40,610 bases of DNA from DAHUXT01 sp036273675 (GTDB taxonomy: Bacteria > Chloroflexota > Ktedonobacteria > Ktedonobacterales > JADMIN01): contig DASUHD010000015.1 in NCBI GenBank assembly GCA_036273675.1, positions 1 to 40,610 on the forward strand, given 5' to 3'. Positions within the stretch are counted from its first letter, which is position 1; every line of letters begins with the position of its first letter. Below are positions 31,617 to 39,150 of the stretch, piece by piece. A program made the position numbers and the translations under genes. The notes below the pieces were generated by a model. The model saw only the letters and a list, made by a program, of their open reading frames with translations. It was not told the DNA's origin and did not search any database.

Positions 31617-33368
31617 ATGCATGTCACCGTACGAGGCGCGCTCAGTCGCATCGAACAGGCAACACCGGGGATTCAGGTTGCCCGTAGCTACAAGCGACGG
31701 TGGCTGCGGGCCGATCTGATCGCCGGTGTCACCATCGTCGCGATTCTGATTCCGCAGGGAATCGCCTATAGCGATTTGGCTGGCGCCGCCCCGGTGGCAG
31801 GCCTCTACACCGCGTTTGCCGCCATGATCGCCTATGCCTTCTTCGCCAGCTCGCCGCAACTCATGGTGGGTCCAGAATCGGGGAATGCCATCCTGGTCGC
31901 GGCCACGCTTGCGCCGTTGGTCGCCGGGAATCCAGCGCGCTATGTGGCGCTGGCGGCGATGCTCGCGCTGATGGTGGGTACGCTGCTGGTCATCGGCGGA
32001 ATTGCCCGGCTCGCGTTTATCGCCAATTTTCTGTCCAGGCCGATCCTCATCGGCTACATCAACGGCGCCTCACTGATCATCATCGCAAGTCAGGCGGGCA
32101 AGCTCTTTGGCATCAAGCTGACGAGCCAGAACTTCTTTCCGGCATTGTGGGATCTGATTACGCATCTCAATCAGGCGCAGTGGCTAACCTTCGGAATTGG
32201 CGTCATCTTGATCGCGCTCATTGTTGCGCTCCGGCGTTTCGTGCCGAGGGCGCCATCCGCGCTCGTGGCGGTGATTCTGGCGACAGTCGCCTCAGCCGTC
32301 TTCCAGCTGGATGCGCACGGCGTGACCGTGCTTGGCCCCATCCCTGCCGGGCTGCCGATTCCCAGCCTTCCGGCGATTAGCTTTGGCGATATTGGGCTGC
32401 TCCTGCCAGGAGCGTTCGGGCTGGCGCTCCTCACCTTCGCGGATACGATTTTGACCGGGCGGGCATTCGCCGCCAAGAACGGCTACGAGCTAGACGCTGG
32501 CCACGAGTTGATCGCGATCGGCGCCGCCAACATCGGTTCGGGGTTCTTCCAGGGGTTCACCAGTTCGGCCAGCCAGTCGCGGACGGCGGTCAACGACCAG
32601 GCGGGAGGCAAGACCCAGCTGGCGGGCATCGTCGCGGCGGTCCTGGTCGCGGTCTTCCTACTGTTTCTCTCGCCACTGCTGCGGAATCTGCCGCAGGTGG
32701 CGCTGGCGGCGATCATTCTGGTCGCCGCGGTCAGCCTGATCGACATGGCGTCGATACGGCGGCTGCACCGCATCCGGTCCATCGAGGCGTATCTGGCGCT
32801 GGCAACGATGTTCGGCGTTCTGGTCGTGGGCATCCTTCCCGGCCTCGCGGCGGCGGTTATCCTCGACCTGCTCGTCGTCATCTGGATGCTCGCGCGCCCG
32901 CATGACACCGTGCTGGGCGTCTTCAAGGGGATCGACGGCTACCACGGCATCAGCCCGGATTCCAATAACCAGACTGAGGCGGGGCTGATCGCGTACCGGT
33001 TTGACGCGCCGCTGTTTTTTGGCAACGCCGACTACTTTCTGCGCCAGGTGCGGACGCTGACGCATGCGCCCGACCCGCCGCTGGAGTGGTTTCTGCTCGA
33101 CGCGGAGGGCATCCATACACTCGACACCACGGCGGCGGAAATGCTCAGAACGCTCATTCTCGAACTGCATCAGCAGGGCATCGTCTTTGTCATGGCCCGG
33201 GCGAATACCGCGCTCAGAAACATGCTCGCCAGTAACGGACTGATCATCCTGATTGGCTCCGAGCATTTTTATCCAACCGTTACGACGGGTGTCAGGGCAT
33301 ATCGCAAGCGTTTTACCGACGAGGAGCGAGAAGAAATCGCCACGACGATGGAGGGCGCGGACGATTGA
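31617..33368 (+). CDS. SulP-family anion transporter with STAS domain
   Basis: A 583-residue protein. Residues about 25-430 carry the SulP membrane domain: DLIAGVTIVAILIPQGIAYSDLAGAAPVAGLYTAF is the SulP signature. About ten helices follow. The C-terminal 130 residues are a STAS domain (YRFDAPLFFGNADYFLRQV; LDAEGIHTLDTTAAEMLRTLILELHQQGI). SulP transporters take up sulfate, bicarbonate or other anions. ATG 31617 has GGAG nine bases upstream; the frame from 31560 adds a non-conserved leader. It is followed by LURP-one and arylsulfatase genes on the same strand, so sulfate is a plausible substrate, though dicarboxylate or bicarbonate cannot be excluded. Confidence 0.88.
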   Translation: MHVTVRGALSRIEQATPGIQVARSYKRRWLRADLIAGVTIVAILIPQGIAYSDLAGAAPVAGLYTAFAAMIAYAFFASSPQLMVGPESGNAILVAATLAPLVAGNPARYVALAAMLALMVGTLLVIGGIARLAFIANFLSRPILIGYINGASLIIIASQAGKLFGIKLTSQNFFPALWDLITHLNQAQWLTFGIGVILIALIVALRRFVPRAPSALVAVILATVASAVFQLDAHGVTVLGPIPAGLPIPSLPAISFGDIGLLLPGAFGLALLTFADTILTGRAFAAKNGYELDAGHELIAIGAANIGSGFFQGFTSSASQSRTAVNDQAGGKTQLAGIVAAVLVAVFLLFLSPLLRNLPQVALAAIILVAAVSLIDMASIRRLHRIRSIEAYLALATMFGVLVVGILPGLAAAVILDLLVVIWMLARPHDTVLGVFKGIDGYHGISPDSNNQTEAGLIAYRFDAPLFFGNADYFLRQVRTLTHAPDPPLEWFLLDAEGIHTLDTTAAEMLRTLILELHQQGIVFVMARANTALRNMLASNGLIILIGSEHFYPTVTTGVRAYRKRFTDEEREEIATTMEGADD

Positions 33369-33520
33369 GGCGCTCAGCACGCTACCCCTTTTGCGGTAGG
33401 CGCATCCTCACCATAGGTTCTCACCCTGCGTGCGTGGCGCTCGCAACATCCTTCGTTTACGCTTCCGTTGGCTATGCCATGAGGCCGTAACGCATATGAG
33501 AACACGGGAGGGACGACACC

Positions 33521-34072
33521 ATGTTTCGTGGACGCAGAGAGGAACGCCGCGACGAGCGCGCGACCTTTGGGCGAGGCGGCAACGCGATACGCTATCAGAT
33601 GCGCCAGCGCCTCGTCTCCATCGGGAACGACTACAACATCGAGAACGACCGTGGCGAGCGCGCATTCAAGGTGGATGGCAAGGCGCTACGCGTTCGCAAC
33701 ACGCTTATCTTCGAGGATCCGCAGGGCCGCGAGCTGTGCAAGATTCAGGAACGGATGTTGCGTGTGAAGGACACGATGGAGATCGAGGGTCCGAACGGCG
33801 AGCAGTTGGCAGTGGTCAAGAAAGCGCTCATCACGCCGATCCGCGACCGCTGGACCGTCAAGATCGGCAACGGCCCCGACATGGAGATCCAGGGCAACAT
33901 CGTCGATCACGAGTATCAGTTTGAGGTGGGCGGCCACAAGATCGCCGAAGTGTCGAAGAAGTGGTTCCGGGTGGCCGATACCTATGGCGTCGAGATCGAG
34001 CCTGGCCAGAATGACGTGGTCGTCCTGGCGGCGACGGCGGCGCTGGACATGATGGCGCATCCGAGCCGCTGA
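33521..34072 (+). CDS. LURP-one-related (LOR/tubby-like) protein
   Basis: A 183-residue soluble protein. After an Arg/Glu-rich leader (about 25 residues), repeated beta strands follow a pattern of the LURP-one/LOR family: LVSIGNDYNIENDRGERAFKVDGKAL, TLIFEDPQGRELCKIQERML, TMEIEGPNGEQLAVVKKALI, then WTVKIGNGPDMEIQGNIVDHEYQFE and a final DTYGVEIEPGQNDVVVLAATAALDMM. The fold resembles phospholipid scramblases and tubby. Bacterial members are uncharacterised. ATG 33521 follows GGGAGGG. It lies between the SulP and arylsulfatase genes, with 152 and 256 bp on either side. Confidence 0.85.
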   Translation: MFRGRREERRDERATFGRGGNAIRYQMRQRLVSIGNDYNIENDRGERAFKVDGKALRVRNTLIFEDPQGRELCKIQERMLRVKDTMEIEGPNGEQLAVVKKALITPIRDRWTVKIGNGPDMEIQGNIVDHEYQFEVGGHKIAEVSKKWFRVADTYGVEIEPGQNDVVVLAATAALDMMAHPSR

Positions 34073-34253
34073 TCTCGCCAGGCTTCGCGATCCTGATCGC
34101 TCACCCCCAACCCTGCCCTCTTTGCGTCGCCAGCAGGGGGGCAGAGGCACGACAGAGATTTGACTGAGAATACCCGGAGCAGGCTATCTGCCGCTTCGCT
34201 GCTACTTCCGCTCATGCTACTGACGTACCGATGCTGCTGATACTACCCCGTGT

Positions 34254-34290
34254 GCTACCTGTTTGCTACCTGTTTGCTGCCTGTTTGCTA
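34254..34290 (+). repeat. 11-bp tandem repeat upstream of the arylsulfatase gene
   Basis: Three 11-bp units (GCTACCTGTTT, GCTACCTGTTT, GCTGCCTGTTT) and a partial fourth, ending about 40 bp before the ATG at 34329. It is in an extended reading frame and would encode a Leu/Cys/Pro-rich repeat if translated, but it lies upstream of the likely start. Confidence 0.7.
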
Positions 34291-34328
34291 CACGGGACCA
34301 GAATCTTCCGCTGAAAGGGGGATGTGGC

Positions 34329-36680
34329 ATGTCACTCAAGGAATACAAATCTGGAACAGCGTTCTCCGGCGAGATAGGGTTAACCACAGACCAGTCCAGC
34401 CCGGCATGGCCCGAGCCACTCCGCGCGCGGGAAGGCGCGCCAAACGTCCTGTTTATCGTGCTGGACGACACCGGCTACGGCCAGCTTGGCTGTTTTGGTA
34501 GCCCCATCGAGACACCCAATCTGGACGCGCTGGCAGCGAACGGATTGCGCTACACCAACATGCACACTACGGCGCTCTGCTCGCCCACTCGCTCGTGTAT
34601 CATCACCGGGCGCAACCACCACTCCAACGCTATGGCCTGCATCACTGAAGGCGCCACTGGATACCCCGGCTACAACGGCCAGGTCCCGTTCGAGAACGGC
34701 TTCCTTTCAGAGATTTTGCTGCTGCACGGCTACAGCACCTACATGATTGGAAAATATCATCTCCTGCCATCTGAGCAGGAGTCTGCCGCTGGCCCCTACG
34801 ACCGATGGCCGCTAGGACGTGGTTTCGAGCGCTACTATGGATTCCTGGGTGGCGACACACATCAGTATTATCCAGATCTGGTCTTCGACAACCATCAGGT
34901 CGAGCCTCCCCGGACGCCCGAGGAGGGATACCACCTGACTGAGGATCTGGCCGACAAGGCGATCCAGTTCATCGGCGACGCCAAGCAGGTTGCGCCGGAT
35001 AAGCCGTTCTACCTACATTTCTGCCCAGGCGCTACGCACGCGCCGCACCATGTTCCCAAAGAGTGGGCTGATAAATACAAGGGAGCGTTCGACGACGGCT
35101 GGGACGCCTATCGCGAGAAGGTCTTTGCCCGCCAGAAGGAACTGGGCATCATCCCGCAGACAGCGGAGCTTTCGCGGCATGACCCGGATGTGCCACTGTG
35201 GGATACGCTCACCCCGGAGCAGAAGAGGCTCTACGCCCGTATGATGGAGGTCTTTGCGGGATTCCTCACGCATACCGACTTTCACATCGGTCGTGTGTTG
35301 GATTACCTCAAGTCCATCGGCCAGTTCGACAATACGCTGATCATGGTCATTTCGGATAATGGCGCCAGCGCTGAGGGTGGCCCCACTGGCACGACCAACG
35401 AGCTCCAATTCTTCAACCACGCGCCCGAGACGCTCGAAGAGAGTCTCGCGAAGCTGGATAAGCTGGGCGGGCCAGAGACGTTCAATCACTACCCCTGGGG
35501 CTGGACCTGGGCGGGCAATACGCCGTTCCGCCGCTGGAAGCGCGAAACCTATCGCGGCGGGAGCAGCGACCCGTTCATCATGCACTGGCCGCAACGCATT
35601 GCGGCGAAAGGCGAGATCCGCACGCAGTACGCCCACGCGATTGATATGGTTCCGACCGTGCTGGACGCGCTGGGGATCGAGGCGCCAGCGGTCATCAAGG
35701 GGGTCACGCAGTCTCCCATCGAGGGTGTAAGCTTTGTCCATACCTTCGACGACGCCAGCGCTCCGACGATGCACACCACGCAGTATTTCGAGATGTTCGG
35801 CCATCGCTCGCTGTACCATGCCGGTTGGCGGGCGGTCTGCCCGTGGCCGGGGCCATCGATCAAGGAAGCAGGCAAACCCTTCGGCACGCCCATCACAGCC
35901 GAGACGCTGGCCGATCTGGATGCCCACCACTGGGAGCTGTACCACATCGCCGAAGATATCGCCGAAAATCACGACGTGGCAGCCGCGAATCGCGAGCGGG
36001 TGATCGGGATGATCGCCGCCTGGTATGTGGAGGCGGGCAAATACAAGGTTCTACCCATTGACGGGAGCGGACTGCAGCGGTTTGCGGCGGAGCGCCCGCA
36101 GATTGCGACGGCGCGTACCAGCTATACATACTTCCCGAACTCGCAGACGGTGCCGTGGTTCGCGGCGGTCAGGGTGCTCAACCGCCCACACAGTATCACT
36201 GCGGATGTCGAGATACCCAGTGGTGGCGCGGAGGGGGTTTTGCTCTGTCAGGGCACGGGAGCTGGCGGCTACTCGTTCTATATCAAAGATGGCGCATTGA
36301 AGTATGCCCACAACTGGGTCGGCAGAACCATCTCCGAGGTAGCGTCATCGGCGCCTTTGCCAGCGGGGCGGCATCAACTGCGCTTTGAGTTCCAGCCGAC
36401 TGGGCAACTTGACTTTGCGCACGGCAAGGGCACGCCTGGCAATGGACAGATTTACATCGATGGCAAACTGGTCGGAGCGGCTGAGCTTCCAACCACAACG
36501 CCCATCGCCTTCAACCCGGGCGGTCTGACTGTCGGCGCCAATCCTGGTTTGTCTGTCACGCCCGAGTACGCATCACCGTTCGCGTTCACTGGTAAAATCT
36601 ACAGCGTGACAGTGGATGTTAGCGGCGACCTGATCAAAGACGACGAAGCCGAGCTGAGCGTGGTCATGGCCCGACAGTAA
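34329..36680 (+). CDS. Arylsulfatase (type I sulfatase)
   Basis: A 783-residue type I sulfatase that cleaves sulfate esters. Metal-binding Asp46-Asp47 are in NVLFIVLDDTGYG. The maturation motif CSPTR (Cys84-Arg88) gives the catalytic formylglycine when modified by a formylglycine-generating enzyme, which is not in this window. Later metal ligands are in VISDNGAS. The C-terminal 170 residues form a beta-rich lectin-like domain. No signal peptide is seen, so it is probably cytosolic, as in the Pseudomonas AtsA group. ATG 34329 has AAAGGGGG upstream; a start at 34263 would run through an 11-bp DNA repeat and is rejected. Confidence 0.9.
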   Translation: MSLKEYKSGTAFSGEIGLTTDQSSPAWPEPLRAREGAPNVLFIVLDDTGYGQLGCFGSPIETPNLDALAANGLRYTNMHTTALCSPTRSCIITGRNHHSNAMACITEGATGYPGYNGQVPFENGFLSEILLLHGYSTYMIGKYHLLPSEQESAAGPYDRWPLGRGFERYYGFLGGDTHQYYPDLVFDNHQVEPPRTPEEGYHLTEDLADKAIQFIGDAKQVAPDKPFYLHFCPGATHAPHHVPKEWADKYKGAFDDGWDAYREKVFARQKELGIIPQTAELSRHDPDVPLWDTLTPEQKRLYARMMEVFAGFLTHTDFHIGRVLDYLKSIGQFDNTLIMVISDNGASAEGGPTGTTNELQFFNHAPETLEESLAKLDKLGGPETFNHYPWGWTWAGNTPFRRWKRETYRGGSSDPFIMHWPQRIAAKGEIRTQYAHAIDMVPTVLDALGIEAPAVIKGVTQSPIEGVSFVHTFDDASAPTMHTTQYFEMFGHRSLYHAGWRAVCPWPGPSIKEAGKPFGTPITAETLADLDAHHWELYHIAEDIAENHDVAAANRERVIGMIAAWYVEAGKYKVLPIDGSGLQRFAAERPQIATARTSYTYFPNSQTVPWFAAVRVLNRPHSITADVEIPSGGAEGVLLCQGTGAGGYSFYIKDGALKYAHNWVGRTISEVASSAPLPAGRHQLRFEFQPTGQLDFAHGKGTPGNGQIYIDGKLVGAAELPTTTPIAFNPGGLTVGANPGLSVTPEYASPFAFTGKIYSVTVDVSGDLIKDDEAELSVVMARQ

Positions 36681-36847
36681 GAGCGCTTCGATGGTCACTT
36701 TGAGGCGACCGAGCGATGTGCTGACATGGCGGGCCGATGGAGACGGAGACGCCGAACACTGACCGAATCGCCGCCGCAGCCGTACAATCATACGACATGA
36801 AGGCAGTATGATAGCGGTATAACGACGGCGGCACGGAGGGTAGCCGT

Positions 36848-37519
36848 GTGGGAAGCGTCCTCGTCCAACTGATTCCTCTCGTCATTGGCAGCGTGATGAT
36901 GCCAACATGGGTCCTGCTTGTGCTCGTCTTGCTTAGAAAGGGACGCAGGCCAGTTGAGGCCATCGCGTTTGTCTCTGGCATCGTCGTCGTGAAGCTCTTG
37001 CAAGGGCTAATCTTCGGGACCATCTTCGGCGCGTATGACGTGAACCATCATCGAAGCGAGATTGAGGCGATCATTGTTGCGACGCTGCTGATAGTCGTTG
37101 GGCTGCTGATGTGGGCGGCGGCGCTGAAGCTGCTCATCCAGGGCGATGATCCCGATGGCCCACCGCCCGCGTGGACCAGGATGATCAGCGCGATCACCCC
37201 TCTCAAAGCATTTGGCCTCGGGACGGCGCTCGTAACTACCTCGTCGCGCTCATGGCTTTTCACTCTGGCGGCTATTGGCATCATCACCCGGGCGGATCTG
37301 GGTCCGGCGCTGAGTATCGTGGCCTATCTGATCTACATCGTGGGAACGATATTACTGGTCACAGCGCCTATCATCCTCTCTATCCACTCGCCGGGACGGT
37401 TCACCGCCGCGGCCTACTGGCTGCAGAAGCATGACCGCGTCGTCATGATCGTCGCCTCACTCGCCGTGGGCGCCTTCTTCATCTGGAACGGCGCCAGCAG
37501 CCTGCTGGCATTGGGATAG
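36848..37519 (+). CDS. SfLAP/GAP-family membrane protein
   Basis: A 223-residue protein with six hydrophobic helices in a 3+3 layout, separated by a cytosolic loop (GDDPDGPPPAWTRMISAITP). The opening VLVQLIPLVIGSVMMPTWVLLVLVLLRKGRRPVEA, the central ITPLKAFGLGTALVTTSSRSWLFTLAAIGII, and the final NGASSLLALG match the SfLAP ('sulfolipid-1-addressing protein', GAP) family known from Mycobacterium, with LysE-like topology. Start GTG 36848 follows GGAGGG; no in-frame ATG lies nearer. It lies 167 bp after the arylsulfatase. Export of a lipid or small molecule is inferred only from the family. Confidence 0.78.
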   Translation: MGSVLVQLIPLVIGSVMMPTWVLLVLVLLRKGRRPVEAIAFVSGIVVVKLLQGLIFGTIFGAYDVNHHRSEIEAIIVATLLIVVGLLMWAAALKLLIQGDDPDGPPPAWTRMISAITPLKAFGLGTALVTTSSRSWLFTLAAIGIITRADLGPALSIVAYLIYIVGTILLVTAPIILSIHSPGRFTAAAYWLQKHDRVVMIVASLAVGAFFIWNGASSLLALG

Positions 37520-37702
37520 CGCGCTCCACATCGAAAACTAGCAAGTAGCGCAATCGCGAGATATCGCCGTTATTTACGACGCGCCTCCAAACACAGTCTT
37601 ACTGCCCAGATGTTACGGCAACCTCCATAAATGTTCACATCACCGCGAGGTGCATTATCTTACTGGTTATGTTAGATTTTCGTTAACGTTTGGTTATATA
37701 TC

Positions 37703-37731
37703 TTGACATATGGCGTAAGCTGTTTTATCCT
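37703..37731 (+). promoter_or_regulatory. Strong sigma-70-type promoter of hsp20
   Basis: TTGACA (37703-37708) and TATCCT (37726-37731) are spaced by exactly 17 bases in an AT-rich stretch unlike the rest of the window. The transcription start would be near 37738, giving a leader of about 75 bases before ATG 37813. This is the best promoter match in the window. Confidence 0.75.
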
Positions 37732-37749
37732 CTTGAATGTGGAATCGGG

Positions 37750-37804
37750 CTGCGGCACTCAGTGGCGCCGCAGCGATTGTTGCTCAACTTCTGAGCAAGG
37801 AGGT
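37750..37804 (+). promoter_or_regulatory. hsp20 5' leader: two hairpins and SD-sequestering alternative pairing
   Basis: The hsp20 leader holds hairpin 1 (CTGCGGC 37750-37756 / GCCGCAG 37767-37773) and hairpin 2 (TTGCTCA 37780-37786 / TGAGCAA 37792-37798, 5-base loop ACTTC), both perfect. The Shine-Dalgarno AAGGAGGT occupies 37797-37804. An alternative pairing, ACTTCT (37787-37792) with AGGAGGT (GGAGGT, 37799-37804; two U-G pairs), would mask it and cannot form while hairpin 2 is intact. An RNA thermometer or regulatory switch is possible; hairpin 2 might instead be a repressor operator. Confidence 0.5.
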
Positions 37805-37812
37805 AGTCTGCT

Positions 37813-38370
37813 ATGTCTTCGCTCACTCGTTGGGATCCAATGTCTGAAACAACCAGCCTGCGTGACGCGGTAAACCAACTCATGGAACGGGCCGTTATGG
37901 GTCCTGGCTTCGGATGGAGGACGCTCGGTAACAGCTATGGTGCGATGAATGTATTTGAGGCGGGGGAGAGCTACTACTGCCAGGTGCTCCTGCCGGGCGC
38001 GTCGCTGCGAGATATTGACCTGACGGTGCGCCAGAACACGCTCATCCTCAAGGGTAAGATCGCTGAGCCCATCACCCACGAGCAGCAAAAGGGGGTCGTG
38101 TATCTGCTACGCGAGTTCGGCGCTGGCGACTTCAGCCGCTCGATCACCTTCCCGAAGGATGTGCGCGGCGATGGCGTCCAGGCACGCTATGCGAATGGCA
38201 TCCTGACAATAGAGATCCCTATCGCCGAGCACGCCCAGCCGCGACGGATTACGATCCAGGAGGGCGCCGATGCGCAACCGAAGCGCCAGGTCGTGGAGGG
38301 GCAGCCCATCACCTCAGGCGTATCACAGGAATCCGAGGCCGCACACGCTGGGGCGAATAGTCACGAGTGA
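37813..38370 (+). CDS. Small heat-shock protein (Hsp20/alpha-crystallin)
   Basis: A 185-residue chaperone that holds unfolding proteins in a refoldable state. The Met/Arg-rich N-terminus (LRDAVNQLMERAVM) is followed by the alpha-crystallin domain (about residues 42-143): MNVFEAGESYYCQVLLPGA, IDLTVRQNTLILKGKI, then FSRSITFPKDVRGDGVQARYANGILTIEIPI, which carries the family's GILTIEIP motif (A-x-x-x-n-G-v-L). A 40-residue polar C-terminal tail includes the I-x-I-type pair ITI. ATG 37813 is nine bases after GGAGG. It has its own strong promoter and structured leader, and a MerR/HspR-like gene 253 bp downstream. Confidence 0.93.
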   Translation: MSSLTRWDPMSETTSLRDAVNQLMERAVMGPGFGWRTLGNSYGAMNVFEAGESYYCQVLLPGASLRDIDLTVRQNTLILKGKIAEPITHEQQKGVVYLLREFGAGDFSRSITFPKDVRGDGVQARYANGILTIEIPIAEHAQPRRITIQEGADAQPKRQVVEGQPITSGVSQESEAAHAGANSHE

Positions 38371-38454
38371 AATGTAGCGACGCATCGCCGTGAGCCAACG
38401 TCGTCTCTCGGCTGTTTGCGTCGCAGGCTACTCCGTTAGCGGGCGCCTGCGGCG

Positions 38455-38501
38455 AGGCATGGTCGGCTGGAAAAGACTTCTTCAGCCGGCTGTGCCTCGG
38501 C
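38455..38501 (+). terminator. Long stem-loop downstream of hsp20
   Basis: A nested stem-loop: outer arms CGAGGCA (38455-38461) and TGCCTCG (38495-38501), inner arms CGGCTG (38466-38471) and CAGCCG (38485-38490), followed by GCCTTTTGG. The short T-run follows a few bases later. It lies 85 bp after the hsp20 stop and before the regulator gene, so an hsp20 terminator is likely. Confidence 0.45.
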
Positions 38502-38623
38502 CTTTTGGAAGCCAGCCGACGAGAGGAACGCTGGCTGAATGTATACTTGTGACAACCCGAGCGACTCCGGCGAACAAAGCCGTTAAAGGCCACTATTACC
38601 ATTAGATCGCGAGACAAAGAGCT

Positions 38624-38989
38624 ATGCCCCGCAAACCTTATGGACCCAGGCGACGTGAATATCTCAACAACATTCCCAAATACTCTATCGCCGTGGCCTC
38701 CGACCTCTCTGGTGTACCTCAGCAGCAACTGCGCCGGATGGAAGAGAGCGGGCTAATTACCCCCCAACGCACAGATGGAAAAACGCGCCGCTATTCGGAT
38801 GACGATATGACGCAAATTGCCGAGGTTGGTGATCTGGCAAACGAAGGGATCAACGCCGCTGGAATCCTCTATATTCGCAGGTTGCGCGCAGAGATGGAAG
38901 CCTTGCGCGCGGAGAATGAGGCGCTGCGCGAGCAACTTGCCGCCCTGCGGGATGCGTCACAGGCCACCCAGGATCAGAGGAATGAATGA
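38624..38989 (+). CDS. MerR-family regulator, HspR-like
   Basis: A 121-residue protein. A basic leader is followed by a winged-helix domain (YSIAVASDLSGVPQQQLRRMEESGLITPQR..GKTRRYSDDDMTQIAEVGDLANEGINAAGI), as in HspR: the MerR pattern of Y-x-I-x-x-A..G, L-R-x-x-E-x-x-G-L-I-x-P..R-Y. The C-terminal 40 residues form a coiled coil (LRAEMEALRAENEALREQLAAL) for dimerisation. HspR represses heat-shock genes by binding inverted repeats (HAIR). Its place next to hsp20 supports that role. A canonical HAIR site was not found, though the hsp20 leader holds a 7-5-7 dyad. The ribosome site before ATG 38624 is weak. Confidence 0.82.
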   Translation: MPRKPYGPRRREYLNNIPKYSIAVASDLSGVPQQQLRRMEESGLITPQRTDGKTRRYSDDDMTQIAEVGDLANEGINAAGILYIRRLRAEMEALRAENEALREQLAALRDASQATQDQRNE

Positions 38990-39150
38990 ACCAGCGACAG
39001 CGGCCAGCAACGAGTAACTGGCTCAAGAGCGGGTCGTGAGCGACTCGTGAGTGTCCTGGGTAGGCGTGAGCATGCTATGATGAGCTGGATCGCGCGACGA
39101 GTGGACGCGCGCGAGAAAATCGACTGCATGCATCAATGGAGATACTGCCC

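Noticed and set aside
30408..34290. Tandem repeats considered as a CRISPR array
   Set aside because: Units are 11 bp with no spacers and no cas genes nearby.
34263..34328. Upstream in-frame start of the arylsulfatase at 34263
   Set aside because: The extra 22 residues come from an 11-bp DNA repeat and have no ribosome site; ATG 34329 has AAAGGGGG upstream.
35013..35972. 319-codon minus-strand frame opposite the arylsulfatase
   Set aside because: Shadow of a well-supported sulfatase; no domain, no start context.
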